Shown: positions 17,791-25,949, counted from the stretch's first letter. The stretch: DNA of 64,000 bases from Clostridium aciditolerans (GCF_016316925.1 NZ_JAEEGB010000009.1:103307-167306), one strand, 5' to 3'. The notes: generated from the sequence alone by a model not told the origin. Translations and numbers: made by a program.

Positions 17791-19347
17791 ATGAGTATAC
17801 TAACGGTTAAAAATGTTAGCCATGGATTTGGTGATAGAGCTATATTAGAAGATGTTTCATTTAGATTACTGAAAGGTGAACATGTTGGCCTTATTGGAGC
17901 TAATGGTGAAGGTAAATCAACATTTATGAACATAATAACAGACAATCTTATGCCAGACGAAGGACAAGTTATTTGGTCAAATAATGTTAGGGTAGGTTAC
18001 ATGGATCAGCATGGTTCATTAATTAAAGGTATGACAATTAGAGAAGCATTAAGAGGTGCATTCCAATACCTTTTTGATCTTGAAACAGAAATGAATACAC
18101 TTTATGGCAGTATGGGAGACATGAATGAAGACGAGATGAATAAAGCCCTTGAAAGAACTGCTATAATTCAAGACATGTTGGATCATAATGGATTTTATGT
18201 TATAGATGCTAAGGTAGAGGAAGTGGCAAAAGGATTAGGACTTTTAGATTTAGGACTTGATAAAGATGTTTCAGATTTATCTGGCGGACAAAGAACCAAA
18301 ATTCTTTTAGGTAAGTTATTACTTCAAAATCCAGATATATTACTTCTAGACGAGCCTACAAACTATTTGGATGAGGAGCATATTGAGTGGTTAAAGAGAT
18401 ATCTTCAAAATTATGAAAATGCCTTTTTATTAATATCTCATGATATTCCATTCTTAAACAGTGTAATTAATTTAATTTATCATATTGAAAATAGAAGACT
18501 GACAAGATATGTTGGAGACTATAATGAATTCCAAAGATTGTATGAGCTTAAAAAGGCTCAATTAGAAGCTGCTTATGATAGACAACAAAAGGAGATAGAG
18601 AAGCTAGAGGACTTTGTTGCTAGAAATAAAGCTAATGTTGCTACTGCTAATATGGCAAAGTCTAGACAAAAGAAGCTTGATAAGATTGATAGAATAGAAC
18701 TTACAGCAGAAAAGCCAAAGCCAGAGTTCAACTTTAAACAAGCTAGGGCTGCTGGTAAGATGATTTTTGAAACTAAGGATTTAGTTATAGGATATGATGA
18801 GCCATTAACAAAACCATTAAGTCTTTACATGGAAAGAGGACAAAAGATTGCTTTAGTAGGGGCAAACGGTCTTGGTAAGTCAACACTTTTAAAAAGCTTA
18901 CTTGGACAAATAAAGCCTGTTTCTGGTGAAGTGGAGCTTGGTGATTACCAACACATTGGTTATTTTGAACAAGAAATAAAGGAAGCAAACTATAACACTT
19001 GTATAGAAGAAATATGGAAGGATTTCCCTTCGTTTACTCAATATGAAGTAAGAGCAGCTCTTGCAAAGTGTGGTCTTACAACGAAACATATTGAAAGTAA
19101 AGTTGTAGTTTTAAGTGGTGGTGAGCAAGCAAAAGTTAGATTATGTAAGATATTAAATAAGGAAACAAACATACTTATTCTTGATGAGCCTACAAATCAT
19201 TTGGATGTAGAAGCAAAAGAAGAGTTAAAGAGAGCGTTAAAAGAATATAAAGGAACTATACTTCTTGTATGTCACGAACCAGAATTTTATAGAGATGTAG
19301 TTACAGATATATGGGATTGTGAATCTTGGACAACTAAAATCGTATAA
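17791..19347 (+). CDS. ABC-F family ATPase
   Basis: Soluble protein of 518 residues with two ABC domains and no membrane part, the plan of ABC-F translation factors that act at the ribosomal E site. First domain: GANGEGKST, LSGGQRTK, LLDEPTNYLDEEH. Linker near 240-310 is helical and rich in Lys/Arg (ANMAKSRQKKLDKIDRIE). Second domain: GANGLGKST, LSGGEQAKVRL, LDEPTNHLDVEAK. Start ATG 17791 follows GAGGAG and yields MSILTVKNVSHGFGD; the upstream in-frame ATG lacks a site. The subfamily (housekeeping or antibiotic protection) cannot be told by eye. Confidence 0.88.
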   Translation: MSILTVKNVSHGFGDRAILEDVSFRLLKGEHVGLIGANGEGKSTFMNIITDNLMPDEGQVIWSNNVRVGYMDQHGSLIKGMTIREALRGAFQYLFDLETEMNTLYGSMGDMNEDEMNKALERTAIIQDMLDHNGFYVIDAKVEEVAKGLGLLDLGLDKDVSDLSGGQRTKILLGKLLLQNPDILLLDEPTNYLDEEHIEWLKRYLQNYENAFLLISHDIPFLNSVINLIYHIENRRLTRYVGDYNEFQRLYELKKAQLEAAYDRQQKEIEKLEDFVARNKANVATANMAKSRQKKLDKIDRIELTAEKPKPEFNFKQARAAGKMIFETKDLVIGYDEPLTKPLSLYMERGQKIALVGANGLGKSTLLKSLLGQIKPVSGEVELGDYQHIGYFEQEIKEANYNTCIEEIWKDFPSFTQYEVRAALAKCGLTTKHIESKVVVLSGGEQAKVRLCKILNKETNILILDEPTNHLDVEAKEELKRALKEYKGTILLVCHEPEFYRDVVTDIWDCESWTTKIV

Positions 19348-19360
19348 TATTTATTAATTA

Positions 19361-19385
19361 AGAGCTAGAAAACTAGCTCTTTTTC
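19361..19385 (+). terminator. Intrinsic terminator of the ABC-F gene
   Basis: AGAGCTAG-AAAA-CTAGCTCT perfect stem followed by TTTT, 13 bases after the stop codon. Confidence 0.85.
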
Positions 19386-19397
19386 ATATTTTTGAAC

Positions 19398-20132
19398 TTA
19401 ATGATTTTCTTTTACAATTTGCTCATATTGTGAGTTTAAAAATCTAATAATATCTTCCTTTTTCAAAGGATTAGAATGTCCTACAAAACAAGTATTAAAC
19501 TCTAGATTTTCTAAAGTGGTAATAAAGTTTTTTATTTTAATTGGATCATATTTACAATTGTCATAATAATCTTTGCTATAAGCATCTCCAATAAAAATCA
19601 CTTTTTCTTCAGGGACATAAACTATAACAGAATCTTCTGAATGAGGGGCAATAACATTCTTTAAAATAATATTAATACCACCTAAATCAAGTTTTAATTC
19701 ATCATCAAATGCTATATCAGCTGTTACCACTTTTATATCTTGTAAAGATTGATATTCTTTACGGATATTTGTATCTGCAAATTCGATATCCTCACCAGTT
19801 AATAGACGGTTTTTCATTGCAGTATCAGACCATTCCCATTTAGCCATGATTTTTAACTTTTTATTGGTTATTTCACATGCTATCGTTTTTCCTTCGATTG
19901 CGTGCATTCCATACGTATGATCCCAATGAAAATGAGTAATAGCTGCGTAATCTGGAATTTTTAAATTAGATTCTTTTAATAACTTATTAAATTTTTCTAT
20001 ATGATTTTTTGAGTTTCCACCATCAATCATAAGTGAATACTTATCTCCTTTGATGTAACCTAATAATGGTCTATCGGTTTCTTGTTCATTGGCAAGAAAA
20101 TAAACTCTTTCAGTAACTTTTAATAAAGCCAT
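19398..20132 (-). CDS. Metallo-beta-lactamase-fold hydrolase
   Basis: Cytoplasmic metallo-hydrolase of 244 residues. Complete dinuclear metal site: T-H67-F-H69-W-D71-H72, then His164 (IAPHSEDS), Asp183 (FIGDAYSKDYY) and His219 (FVGHSNPL). The first part (YFLANEQETDRPLLGYIKGD) matches the MBL-fold proteins of unknown substrate found in clostridia and bacilli. No signal peptide argues against a secreted antibiotic-degrading enzyme. AAGGTGG precedes ATG. Stands alone, with a 750-base gap upstream containing terminator-like structures. Confidence 0.85.
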   Translation of the reverse strand: MALLKVTERVYFLANEQETDRPLLGYIKGDKYSLMIDGGNSKNHIEKFNKLLKESNLKIPDYAAITHFHWDHTYGMHAIEGKTIACEITNKKLKIMAKWEWSDTAMKNRLLTGEDIEFADTNIRKEYQSLQDIKVVTADIAFDDELKLDLGGINIILKNVIAPHSEDSVIVYVPEEKVIFIGDAYSKDYYDNCKYDPIKIKNFITTLENLEFNTCFVGHSNPLKKEDIIRFLNSQYEQIVKENH

Positions 20133-20295
20133 TTAATACCCACCTTTCCTTAATTTAAGCTATAATATATTTAGGTTGGATTTTTTTGTACTTTGATATG
20201 ATGTCTTGTACTATAAATTATCTTTTGTATTTTGAGTTTTAGTAAGTCACGGAAATTATTTATAGTTATTTAGATTAATTTTTTAAATTAAGCAT

Positions 20296-20436
20296 AAAAA
20301 AACTCTCCTAAACTGTATAGTTTCGGAAAGTTAATGTGTTCATATAAAATCATAAAATTAAAACGTGAATGTTAAAAAGCTGTTATAGTACATATTAACA
20401 TCCATTTAAAGTTACCATGAAGTATATATGGCAAAA
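20296..20436 (-). ncRNA. Candidate small RNA B (promoter plus terminator)
   Basis: On the minus strand TTGAGT (20467-20472) and TATAAC (20443-20448) are 18 bases apart; transcription from near 20436 would end at a strong terminator whose 14-bp stem (20301-20332, two G-U pairs) is followed by a T-run. No ribosome-binding site or open frame longer than 13 codons lies inside. It ends about 160 bases before the metallo-hydrolase start, so an attenuated leader is the alternative reading. Confidence 0.45.
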
Positions 20437-20483
20437 TGATCTGTTATAAACATAATCTTATCCAAAACTCAATTATATTACAT

Positions 20484-20603
20484 AAAAAAGCAACTTGAAC
20501 AACCATACTTAAAAGTATGATCTTAAACTTTGCTTAGTTATATAAATCCAGTTTAAATAAGATTAATAAATCATTTTCAATATTCACCTCATAACATTAA
20601 TTT
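20484..20603 (-). ncRNA. Candidate small RNA or micro-ORF A
   Basis: Minus-strand TTGATT (20633-20638) and TAAACT (20610-20615) are 17 bases apart. The predicted transcript carries GAGGTG followed by very short frames (5 or 17 codons), then a terminator-like structure: inner hairpin CATACTT/AAGTATG (20503-20518), outer AGCAA/TTGCT pairs, and a T-run at 20484-20489. Evidence is moderate because the outer stem is weak. Confidence 0.35.
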
Positions 20604-20760
20604 TTATAAAGTTTATCATATTTATTTCTATAAATCAAGCTCTTTAAGTGTCTATACTTTATTCATTTCAATAAATTGAATTTAGAAGTTAATATATTGT
20701 ATATACGTGTAAGGCAATGCTACGTAAGAAGAACATAGTAAGTTAAAAATTGTGTAATAG

Positions 20761-20795
20761 AAATAAAAAGGAGTGCAACGCACTCCTTTTATTTA
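20761..20795. terminator. Intrinsic terminator of the aminotransferase gene
   Basis: Stem GGAGTGC/GCACTCC with an AAC loop, extended by flanking A and T tracts; it works in both directions. It lies 90 bases after the aminotransferase stop (minus strand). Confidence 0.8.
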
Positions 20796-20885
20796 TGTTG
20801 GGTCACCTAACAAAAGGTAACCCCATAGTAAACCACACTTTATGCAGGTGGTATTTAATCTTTTATCGCGCTTATTTTGTAAATT

Positions 20886-22199
20886 TTAGCGTTGAGCTTC
20901 ATACTGTTTTAAAAGCTTAACGAATAATTCAGGAACTTTTTCCATGTTTTCTGGAGTTTCTATAAATGCTACACGGAATTGAGTACTTCCTGGATTAGCA
21001 TCACCTGATTTAATGTCATAGAAACCTTTTAAAGGTGCTACTAAAAGAGTTGTATCCACTCCGTTTAAGTTTACTGAGCCCTCTTGTGCACAGTATAAAA
21101 CAAAGTCGATTGAATCAAATCCTGGTTTTACAATATTTCTAACATCAATTACTGAGTATATAGATGCATCAGGACTAGAAACGATTAGACCAGGTTCTAA
21201 TTCCTTTAGATTATTATAGAATTTAAACATTATCTCTTTGTAGTACTCACGAAGTCCTTTGCACCATCCAGCGATATCTTCCTTAGTTTCATGTGCTAGT
21301 GCACCAAATATATACTGACCTATAACGTTACTGCAAAGGTTAGCAGTATATTCAGCTACTGCTTGAGTATAGAATTCTTCATTGTCAGTGATTAAAGCTC
21401 CGATTCTTAAACCGCAGGCATTCCATACCTTTGATGCTGTTTCTAAGCTTATTCTTCTTCCTTCTATGCCAGGTACATCTGCATCACTTAATCCCCAGAT
21501 GCTTACTAGATCAGTCTTTTCATCATAATACAATTCACGATAAGCTTCGTCGCTTACCATCCACATATTATATTTTACGCATAGTTTAGCAAGCTCTTTA
21601 AGAGCTGGATAATCATAGAGCTGACCTGTAGGATTGTCGTAAGGTATTACAAGAAGTGCTCCAGGATTGTGCTCTTTAATAGTTTCTTCAATTTTATCTA
21701 GTTCTGGAAGACTGAACTTTCCATCTTCGCTTAAATGACGTTTTACTGTAACAGTTTTACGTCCTATTCTTTCTGCAAAAGAAATATAATTTGTATAGGC
21801 TGGATCAATCATCATAAATGGTTTTTCATCTGTGCCTGCATCTCCGCAAACACCAAGTAATAACAATTCCATACCGCTAGATCCGCCATCAGTTACTGCA
21901 ACGTGTAATTTATCAGTATTAAAACCTTCGCATTTGAGAATGTTTTTAAAAGCTTCTTGAGCTTCAGGAACACCAGCAGTACCTGAATATCTTATAACGC
22001 CTTTTGCAAATGGACTTTCAGGTGCGTTTAATGAAAACATTCTTTTCTGCATAGCAGGATTTGTTGGAAGCGAAACGTTTCCAATCGCTACATTGATTAA
22101 TGCAGGTTTAACTTTACGTCCCTCAAATTTGATTTGCCCAAGTCTTACATCTGATGGCATTCTTTTTTTGAAATGATCTGATAATACTGGTTTATTCAT
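20886..22199 (-). CDS. PLP-dependent aminotransferase, class I/II
   Basis: Pyridoxal-phosphate enzyme of 437 residues, fold type I. Visible motifs: TDGGSSGMELLLLGVCGD (cofactor phosphate contact), IPYDNPTGQLYD (N-P-T-G), MVSDEAYREL (Asp binding the pyridine nitrogen), and the internal-aldimine lysine in LETASKVWNACGLRIGAL, followed by FRVAFIETPEN (substrate carboxylate Arg). The sequence is closer to the aspartate/aromatic group than to class III or IV; the amino acid substrate cannot be named. AAGGGGG precedes the ATG. The gene has a promoter at 22466-22493 and a 260-base leader, suggesting regulation in the leader. Confidence 0.87.
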   Translation of the reverse strand: MNKPVLSDHFKKRMPSDVRLGQIKFEGRKVKPALINVAIGNVSLPTNPAMQKRMFSLNAPESPFAKGVIRYSGTAGVPEAQEAFKNILKCEGFNTDKLHVAVTDGGSSGMELLLLGVCGDAGTDEKPFMMIDPAYTNYISFAERIGRKTVTVKRHLSEDGKFSLPELDKIEETIKEHNPGALLVIPYDNPTGQLYDYPALKELAKLCVKYNMWMVSDEAYRELYYDEKTDLVSIWGLSDADVPGIEGRRISLETASKVWNACGLRIGALITDNEEFYTQAVAEYTANLCSNVIGQYIFGALAHETKEDIAGWCKGLREYYKEIMFKFYNNLKELEPGLIVSSPDASIYSVIDVRNIVKPGFDSIDFVLYCAQEGSVNLNGVDTTLLVAPLKGFYDIKSGDANPGSTQFRVAFIETPENMEKVPELFVKLLKQYEAQR

Positions 22200-22459
22200 G
22201 AATAAAATACCCCCTTAAAATATGTAATTTATAATGTATGCATAGCATTCATTGCTCTTCTAAGAAACTCTTTAAACATACAGTTCAAAAGCTCGTACTG
22301 GTTTGATATTTTTTCATTTACTGCAACTTGATATTTAAGAAGTGTAATGCGTAAATCTTTTTAAATTCATTACAGAACTTAGTTTTATACGCAATAGAGT
22401 TGTTTTAATATATCGCTTAAAGAGTTTTATTAGTATAATTTGCTGAAGGCTCTTACCTG
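22200..22459 (-). promoter_or_regulatory. Long untranslated leader of the aminotransferase gene
   Basis: About 260 bases between the predicted start of transcription and the ATG. It contains inverted repeats (TGCGTA/TACGCA and GTAATG/CATTAC, near 22340-22395) and, just before the gene, an uninterrupted 43-codon frame ending at 22229 that has no normal start codon. It lacks the T-box consensus, and I do not recognise any riboswitch class. Confidence 0.45.
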
Positions 22460-22465
22460 TATATA

Positions 22466-22493
22466 AGTATACCACGTTATTATAAATTTTCAA
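22466..22493 (-). promoter_or_regulatory. Predicted sigma-A promoter of the aminotransferase gene
   Basis: Minus-strand -35 TTGAAA (22488-22493), 16-base spacer, -10 TATACT (22466-22471). Confidence 0.6.
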
Positions 22494-22612
22494 AATTTTT
22501 TAATTAATTAAGTTAATTTTAATTATTTATTCAATATTTAATAATTTATTTAGTTTTAATAGAAGATTTGGATAAATTTTTTAAGTTGTGTTTTCTTCAC
22601 TTGGGCAACTAA

Positions 22613-22674
22613 GATAGTATATAAGGTTTAAAGCCCGAAAGTTAATTTTCGGGCTTTAAATCTTATATACTATC
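22613..22674 (-). terminator. Very long terminator overlapping the end of the SH3 gene
   Basis: Inverted repeat with 28-base arms (22613-22640 and 22647-22674) differing at one position, with a six-base loop. The right arm contains the last codons and stop of the SH3-domain gene, so the stem forms partly from coding RNA. Confidence 0.75.
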
Positions 22675-23067
22675 CTTGAAATTTATATAATTATTTTTTA
22701 TCCATCCCTTTGAGTTAATCCTATCTTCTGACAGAATCGAAACCTCATACCATAGTTCATCATTGATTTCTGCACTATCATATATTTGTATTATAGTAGA
22801 TTGATTTAAATAATTAATTATAGCAGAATTACTTAAAGGTGCTATATATAAATTACAGTCATCCTTAATGATACCTTCACTATAATTAGGGTTTAGATAT
22901 TTGATAGTAGTATGCAAACTGGACTCTGAATTTGTTTTGTGCTTTAAATTATTATTTTGATATTTTAGAAGTAAAATTTGCTTTCTTTGATTTGATACCT
23001 TATTTGTGAAATAGTAAGAAACAAATAAAGAGAAACCAACGAGGAGTACAAATAAAAACGCCAGCAT
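22663..23067 (-). CDS. Membrane-anchored SH3-like domain protein
   Basis: Small 134-residue protein: one N-terminal membrane segment (about residues 2-21), a short helical Lys/Asn-rich stretch (about 23-46), then a bacterial SH3-like domain from about residue 66 to 130 with the typical N-L-Y-x-x-P-L-x-x-S start and G-W-I-x-x-x-Y-I ending. The SH3 part would face the cell wall. Bacterial SH3 domains bind peptidoglycan or proteins; no catalytic domain is attached. AGGAGG lies before ATG. The leader carries two adjacent perfect hairpins (23097-23157). Confidence 0.7.
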   Translation of the reverse strand: MLAFLFVLLVGFSLFVSYYFTNKVSNQRKQILLLKYQNNNLKHKTNSESSLHTTIKYLNPNYSEGIIKDDCNLYIAPLSNSAIINYLNQSTIIQIYDSAEINDELWYEVSILSEDRINSKGWIKNNYINFKDSI

Positions 23068-23096
23068 TAACCTTTCCTCCTTTCAGTCGGAACACT

Positions 23097-23157
23097 GGGT
23101 GATTTTGCTTGTTTCCACCAGCAAAATCACCCGTTAAAGTCCATTTAGGACTTTAAC
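23097..23157 (-). promoter_or_regulatory. Two adjacent perfect hairpins in the SH3-gene leader
   Basis: In mRNA order: stem GTTAAAGTCC/GGACTTTAAC with a five-base loop (23133-23157), directly followed by a 13-bp stem GGGTGATTTTGCT/AGCAAAATCACCC with a ten-base loop (23097-23132). The ribosome-binding site lies about 20 bases further on. There is no T-run, so they are not ordinary terminators. Confidence 0.65.
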
Positions 23158-23218
23158 CTCCCTATAGATATACAATATTATTATATTCACTAATAAGTCA
23201 AAACTGTCATAAAATAAA

Positions 23219-23248
23219 AAAATCCTAGTTAAATTTAACTAGGATTTT
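23219..23248 (-). terminator. Intrinsic terminator of the HAD phosphatase gene
   Basis: Near-perfect palindrome AAATCCTAGTTAAA and its complement flanked by T/A runs, six bases after the stop on the minus strand. Confidence 0.85.
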
Positions 23249-23253
23249 AAACA

Positions 23254-23907
23254 TTAAACAGCCTCTATAAGTTCTCTATATTGAAGAATATACATATCAG
23301 CAGAATTTATTATGTCTTCCTTTTGATATTCTGAATAGGAATCATGTACGCCTACTACAGTCATACCAGCAGCCTTTGCCCCTTTAACAGCAGGCAGTAT
23401 ATCCTCAAATACAACGCACTCCTTAGGCTTTAGCATTAGTCTCTCTGATGCTAGTAAATATACGTCTGGAAAATCTTTGCCTCTAGAAACCTCGTCGGTA
23501 GTTGTTATTGAATCAAAATAGTGATATATATCATTTCTTTTAAGAGCAATTTCTATCAATGGTTTACAGTTACTTGTTGCTAAAGCAATTTTTATTCCTT
23601 TTGCTTTCAATAGGGACAAAAACTCTCTAGCACCGGGCTTTAATGAAACATGATGAGTATACTGATTGATGGCCATTTCATTCCATTCTCTCTGAATTTC
23701 TTCTATTGTGTCAGAAATATTAAATCTATCTTTAAAATATTGAGCGACTTCTGTAAAGCCCATATGTTCTATATCTTCTTTCAAGTTGTTAGGTAAAATA
23801 ATGTTTCTCTTTTTTAAATATTCTTCATCTATCTTGCTCCATACCCACATAGAGTCTATAAGAGTACCATCCATATCAAATATTGCACCTTTAATATTTT
23901 TAAGCAT
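23254..23907 (-). CDS. HAD-superfamily hydrolase, beta-phosphoglucomutase-like
   Basis: Phosphatase or phosphomutase of 217 residues with all four HAD motifs: I DMDGTLIDS (nucleophile and acid Asp), II ALATSN, III Lys in the SRGKDFPDVYLLA segment, IV VVFEDILPAVKGAKAAGM. The helical cap sits between motifs I and II, as in the beta-PGM/phosphatase subgroup. Substrate unknown. The ATG at 23907 is preferred because GAGGTG lies six bases upstream; two earlier in-frame starts overlap that site. Single gene between terminators. Confidence 0.85.
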   Translation of the reverse strand: MLKNIKGAIFDMDGTLIDSMWVWSKIDEEYLKKRNIILPNNLKEDIEHMGFTEVAQYFKDRFNISDTIEEIQREWNEMAINQYTHHVSLKPGAREFLSLLKAKGIKIALATSNCKPLIEIALKRNDIYHYFDSITTTDEVSRGKDFPDVYLLASERLMLKPKECVVFEDILPAVKGAKAAGMTVVGVHDSYSEYQKEDIINSADMYILQYRELIEAV

Positions 23908-23997
23908 AAACATCACCTCGATTTATAGTATAACATCAAATATAAGCAATATAAACTGTAAAAAGTGACCTTAAATTCTAATATATTATATACAATC

Positions 23998-24038
23998 AAA
24001 AGGAGAATACCTCAGAAATTTGTGAGGCATTCTCCTTT
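23998..24038. terminator. Terminator after the hydrogenase-like gene
   Basis: A 17-bp stem (AAAAGGAGAATACCTCA and near complement, one G-U pair) with T-runs on both sides, between the hydrogenase-like gene stop and the HAD gene. Confidence 0.85.
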
Positions 24039-24067
24039 TAAAAACGTATGTATGTTATTAAATTCTG

Positions 24068-25414
24068 TTAAAATTTTCTCTCGAATATATGTACTTTTTC
24101 TTCATCTTTAAAATCTTCAAAGGAAAATATACCCATGCTATCGAGTATTTTATTCATGCAAGTACTATCAACGGCTACTTTTATAGATGAATTTTCAGCC
24201 ATTTCATCAAGGTGTTCTCTTCCTTTTTCTCTTGGAATAACAGCTTTTGGGCCACCTACGCAGCCGCCGATGCAGCCCATTCCTTCTATAAAGTTAGCAT
24301 CTAACTCGCCTCTTTGTGCTTTTTCAAGCATTTCTTTACAATCTTTTACTCCATTCGCCTGAGCTGTCTTTAATAACTTGTGTTTTTCAGGATATATTCT
24401 CTCTATTGCATCACCTATAGCAGTAGATACTCCTCCAGTACGACCGTAAAGTCTTCCACCTCTTGATGCATATTCAGTAGAAGTATCCTCTTCCATTTCC
24501 ACAGGTTTTACATCTAAAGCTTCAAAGATATCTTTCATTTCTGCAAAAGTAAGCACGAAATCTATATCTCCCAATAAATCTTTCTCTTTTGCTTCTGCCT
24601 TTTTAGCAATACAAGGCCCTACAAATACAACCTTGCAGTCAGGATTCAACTTCTTTAGTACTCTGCCAGAAGCAATCATTGGAGATACAGAAGGAGAAAC
24701 ATTTTTTACTAGGTTGTTATAAACTCTTTTAAGCATACCAACCCACATTGGACAGCAGCATGAAGTTATCATTAAATCATCTTGTTTTTTTACAAAACGG
24801 TCAAATTCAACAGTTTCTTTCAAGGTAAGCATATCTGCAAAAAATGCCACTTCTACCATGTCAGTAAAACCAATTCTTTTAAAAGCAGCTCTTAATTGAT
24901 CTATAGTTACAGTATCACCAAATTGACCAATAATTGCTGGAGCTACTGCAGCTATAACTGGTGATTTACTTTTAAGGAGTTCCGCTAATGGAATAAATTC
25001 CACTCTATCAAGAATTCCACCAGTAGGGCACGCTTCTACACAAAAACCACAATCAGTACATTTTTCACAATCAATGACACTTGTATGTTTTTCCTTATCT
25101 ATAAATATAGCGTTAAAGGGACATGATTTTTGGCATATAGTTTCTCCATTTTCATCTGTACAATCCATTGAACAATGTTTGATTTTATTAACTATTTTAT
25201 GGTCTGCTTCGTAAGAGGATATAGCTTTTTTTAAGTCTGAAATAAAGTTTGGACTATAAGTTATACCGGTTCCACAAAGTGAGGAAATAACTTTACATAG
25301 ATTTTCTTTATCAAGTTCATTCGATGCTAAGATTTCATTTACCTTATCCTCAAACTTGTCTTCATAATATGCTTTTATTAATGACTTGAATAAATCACTA
25401 TATTTTGCTTTCAT
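24068..25414 (-). CDS. [FeFe]-hydrogenase-like iron-sulfur protein
   Basis: 448-residue protein. Residues 81-129 hold two ferredoxin-type clusters (Cys81, 85, 94, 98; then DCEKCTDCGFCVEACP). The H-cluster domain shows L1 T-S-C219-C220-C221-P-M-W, L2 G-P-C268-I-A-K-K, and L3 G-M-G-C381-I-G-G-C385-V-G-G. All cluster ligands are kept, so it should assemble an H-cluster, but the extra Cys in L1 and the shortened L3 (no G-G-G-Q-P) differ from CpI-type enzymes and resemble the group B forms. Role in H2 evolution, uptake or sensing is undecided. AAGGAG before ATG; monocistronic. Confidence 0.85.
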   Translation of the reverse strand: MKAKYSDLFKSLIKAYYEDKFEDKVNEILASNELDKENLCKVISSLCGTGITYSPNFISDLKKAISSYEADHKIVNKIKHCSMDCTDENGETICQKSCPFNAIFIDKEKHTSVIDCEKCTDCGFCVEACPTGGILDRVEFIPLAELLKSKSPVIAAVAPAIIGQFGDTVTIDQLRAAFKRIGFTDMVEVAFFADMLTLKETVEFDRFVKKQDDLMITSCCCPMWVGMLKRVYNNLVKNVSPSVSPMIASGRVLKKLNPDCKVVFVGPCIAKKAEAKEKDLLGDIDFVLTFAEMKDIFEALDVKPVEMEEDTSTEYASRGGRLYGRTGGVSTAIGDAIERIYPEKHKLLKTAQANGVKDCKEMLEKAQRGELDANFIEGMGCIGGCVGGPKAVIPREKGREHLDEMAENSSIKVAVDSTCMNKILDSMGIFSFEDFKDEEKVHIFERKF

Positions 25415-25591
25415 GCTAACAACTCCTTATAAGTAAGTAATAATTTATATTATACCATATTATTTATAATTTACTCTAAATTTAAAACATTAACCCAATT
25501 TCTAATGATTGATCTAAAATGAAAAATTTAATATAGGAATTATTATAAATGTTGATAATATCTATTCAAATATAAAATGAACTTAATCTTA

Positions 25592-25628
25592 TAAAAAGAT
25601 ACGTGATAAATTTTATCTACCACGTATT
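25592..25628 (-). terminator. Terminator after tRNA-Pro(CGG)
   Basis: Bulged stem ATACGTG...ATAAA paired with TTTATCACGTAT, followed on the minus strand by CTTTTTAT. Confidence 0.6.
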
Positions 25629-25630
25629 TT

Positions 25631-25706
25631 TGGTCGGAGTGACAAGATTTGAACTTGCGACCTCTTGCTCCCGAAGCAAGCGCGCTACCAACTGCGCCAC
25701 ACCCCG
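25631..25706 (-). tRNA. tRNA-Pro (anticodon CGG)
   Basis: Cloverleaf on the minus strand: acceptor CGGGGTG/CACTCCG (one G-U), D-arm GGCGCAGTTGGTAGCGC, anticodon stem CTTGC/GCAAG with loop TTCGGGA (CGG), T-arm with TTCAAAT, discriminator A and encoded CCA. Confidence 0.95.
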
Positions 25707-25732
25707 ACAAATATTAGTATTTAATGCAAAAA

Positions 25733-25755
25733 GAGTTACTAATCATTAGTAACTC
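25733..25755 (-). terminator. Terminator after tRNA-Pro(TGG)
   Basis: Perfect 11-bp stem GAGTTACTAAT/ATTAGTAACTC followed on the minus strand by TTTTTGC, between the two proline tRNAs. It implies separate transcription of the two genes. Confidence 0.75.
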
Positions 25756-25757
25756 AA

Positions 25758-25833
25758 TGGTCGGGGTGACAGGGATTGAACCTGCGACCTCATGGTCCCA
25801 AACCACGCGCGCTCCCATCTGCGCCACACCCCG
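25758..25833 (-). tRNA. tRNA-Pro (anticodon TGG)
   Basis: Minus-strand cloverleaf: acceptor CGGGGTG/CACCCCG, anticodon loop TTTGGGA (TGG), T-loop TTCAATC, discriminator A and encoded CCA. Very similar to its neighbour outside the anticodon arm, so the pair likely arose by duplication. Confidence 0.95.
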
Positions 25834-25890
25834 GTATATTTAATATCATATACTATATTTTGGAAAAAGTCAATAGTGAATATAATAATA

Positions 25891-25932
25891 AAATAACTGA
25901 TAGATTTGTTATTTCACTACTATCAGTTATTT
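25891..25932 (-). terminator. Terminator of the small membrane protein gene
   Basis: A 13-bp stem AAATAACTGATAG/CTATCAGTTATTT with a 16-base loop, followed by T-rich sequence on the minus strand. Confidence 0.65.
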
Positions 25933-25949
25933 GTAAGCGTTAAAAATTA

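Larger units (their letters stand above)
20133..20885. other. 753-base gap without a protein gene; holds candidate small RNAs
   Basis: No open frame of useful length on either strand. It contains, on the minus strand, two promoter-like and terminator pairs (reported separately at 20484-20603 and 20296-20436) and, next to the aminotransferase gene, a terminator at 20761-20795. Confidence 0.6.

Noticed and set aside
22200-22459. T-box or SAM riboswitch in the aminotransferase leader
   Set aside because: The GGTGG-ACCGCG core is missing and no other class-defining motif was seen.
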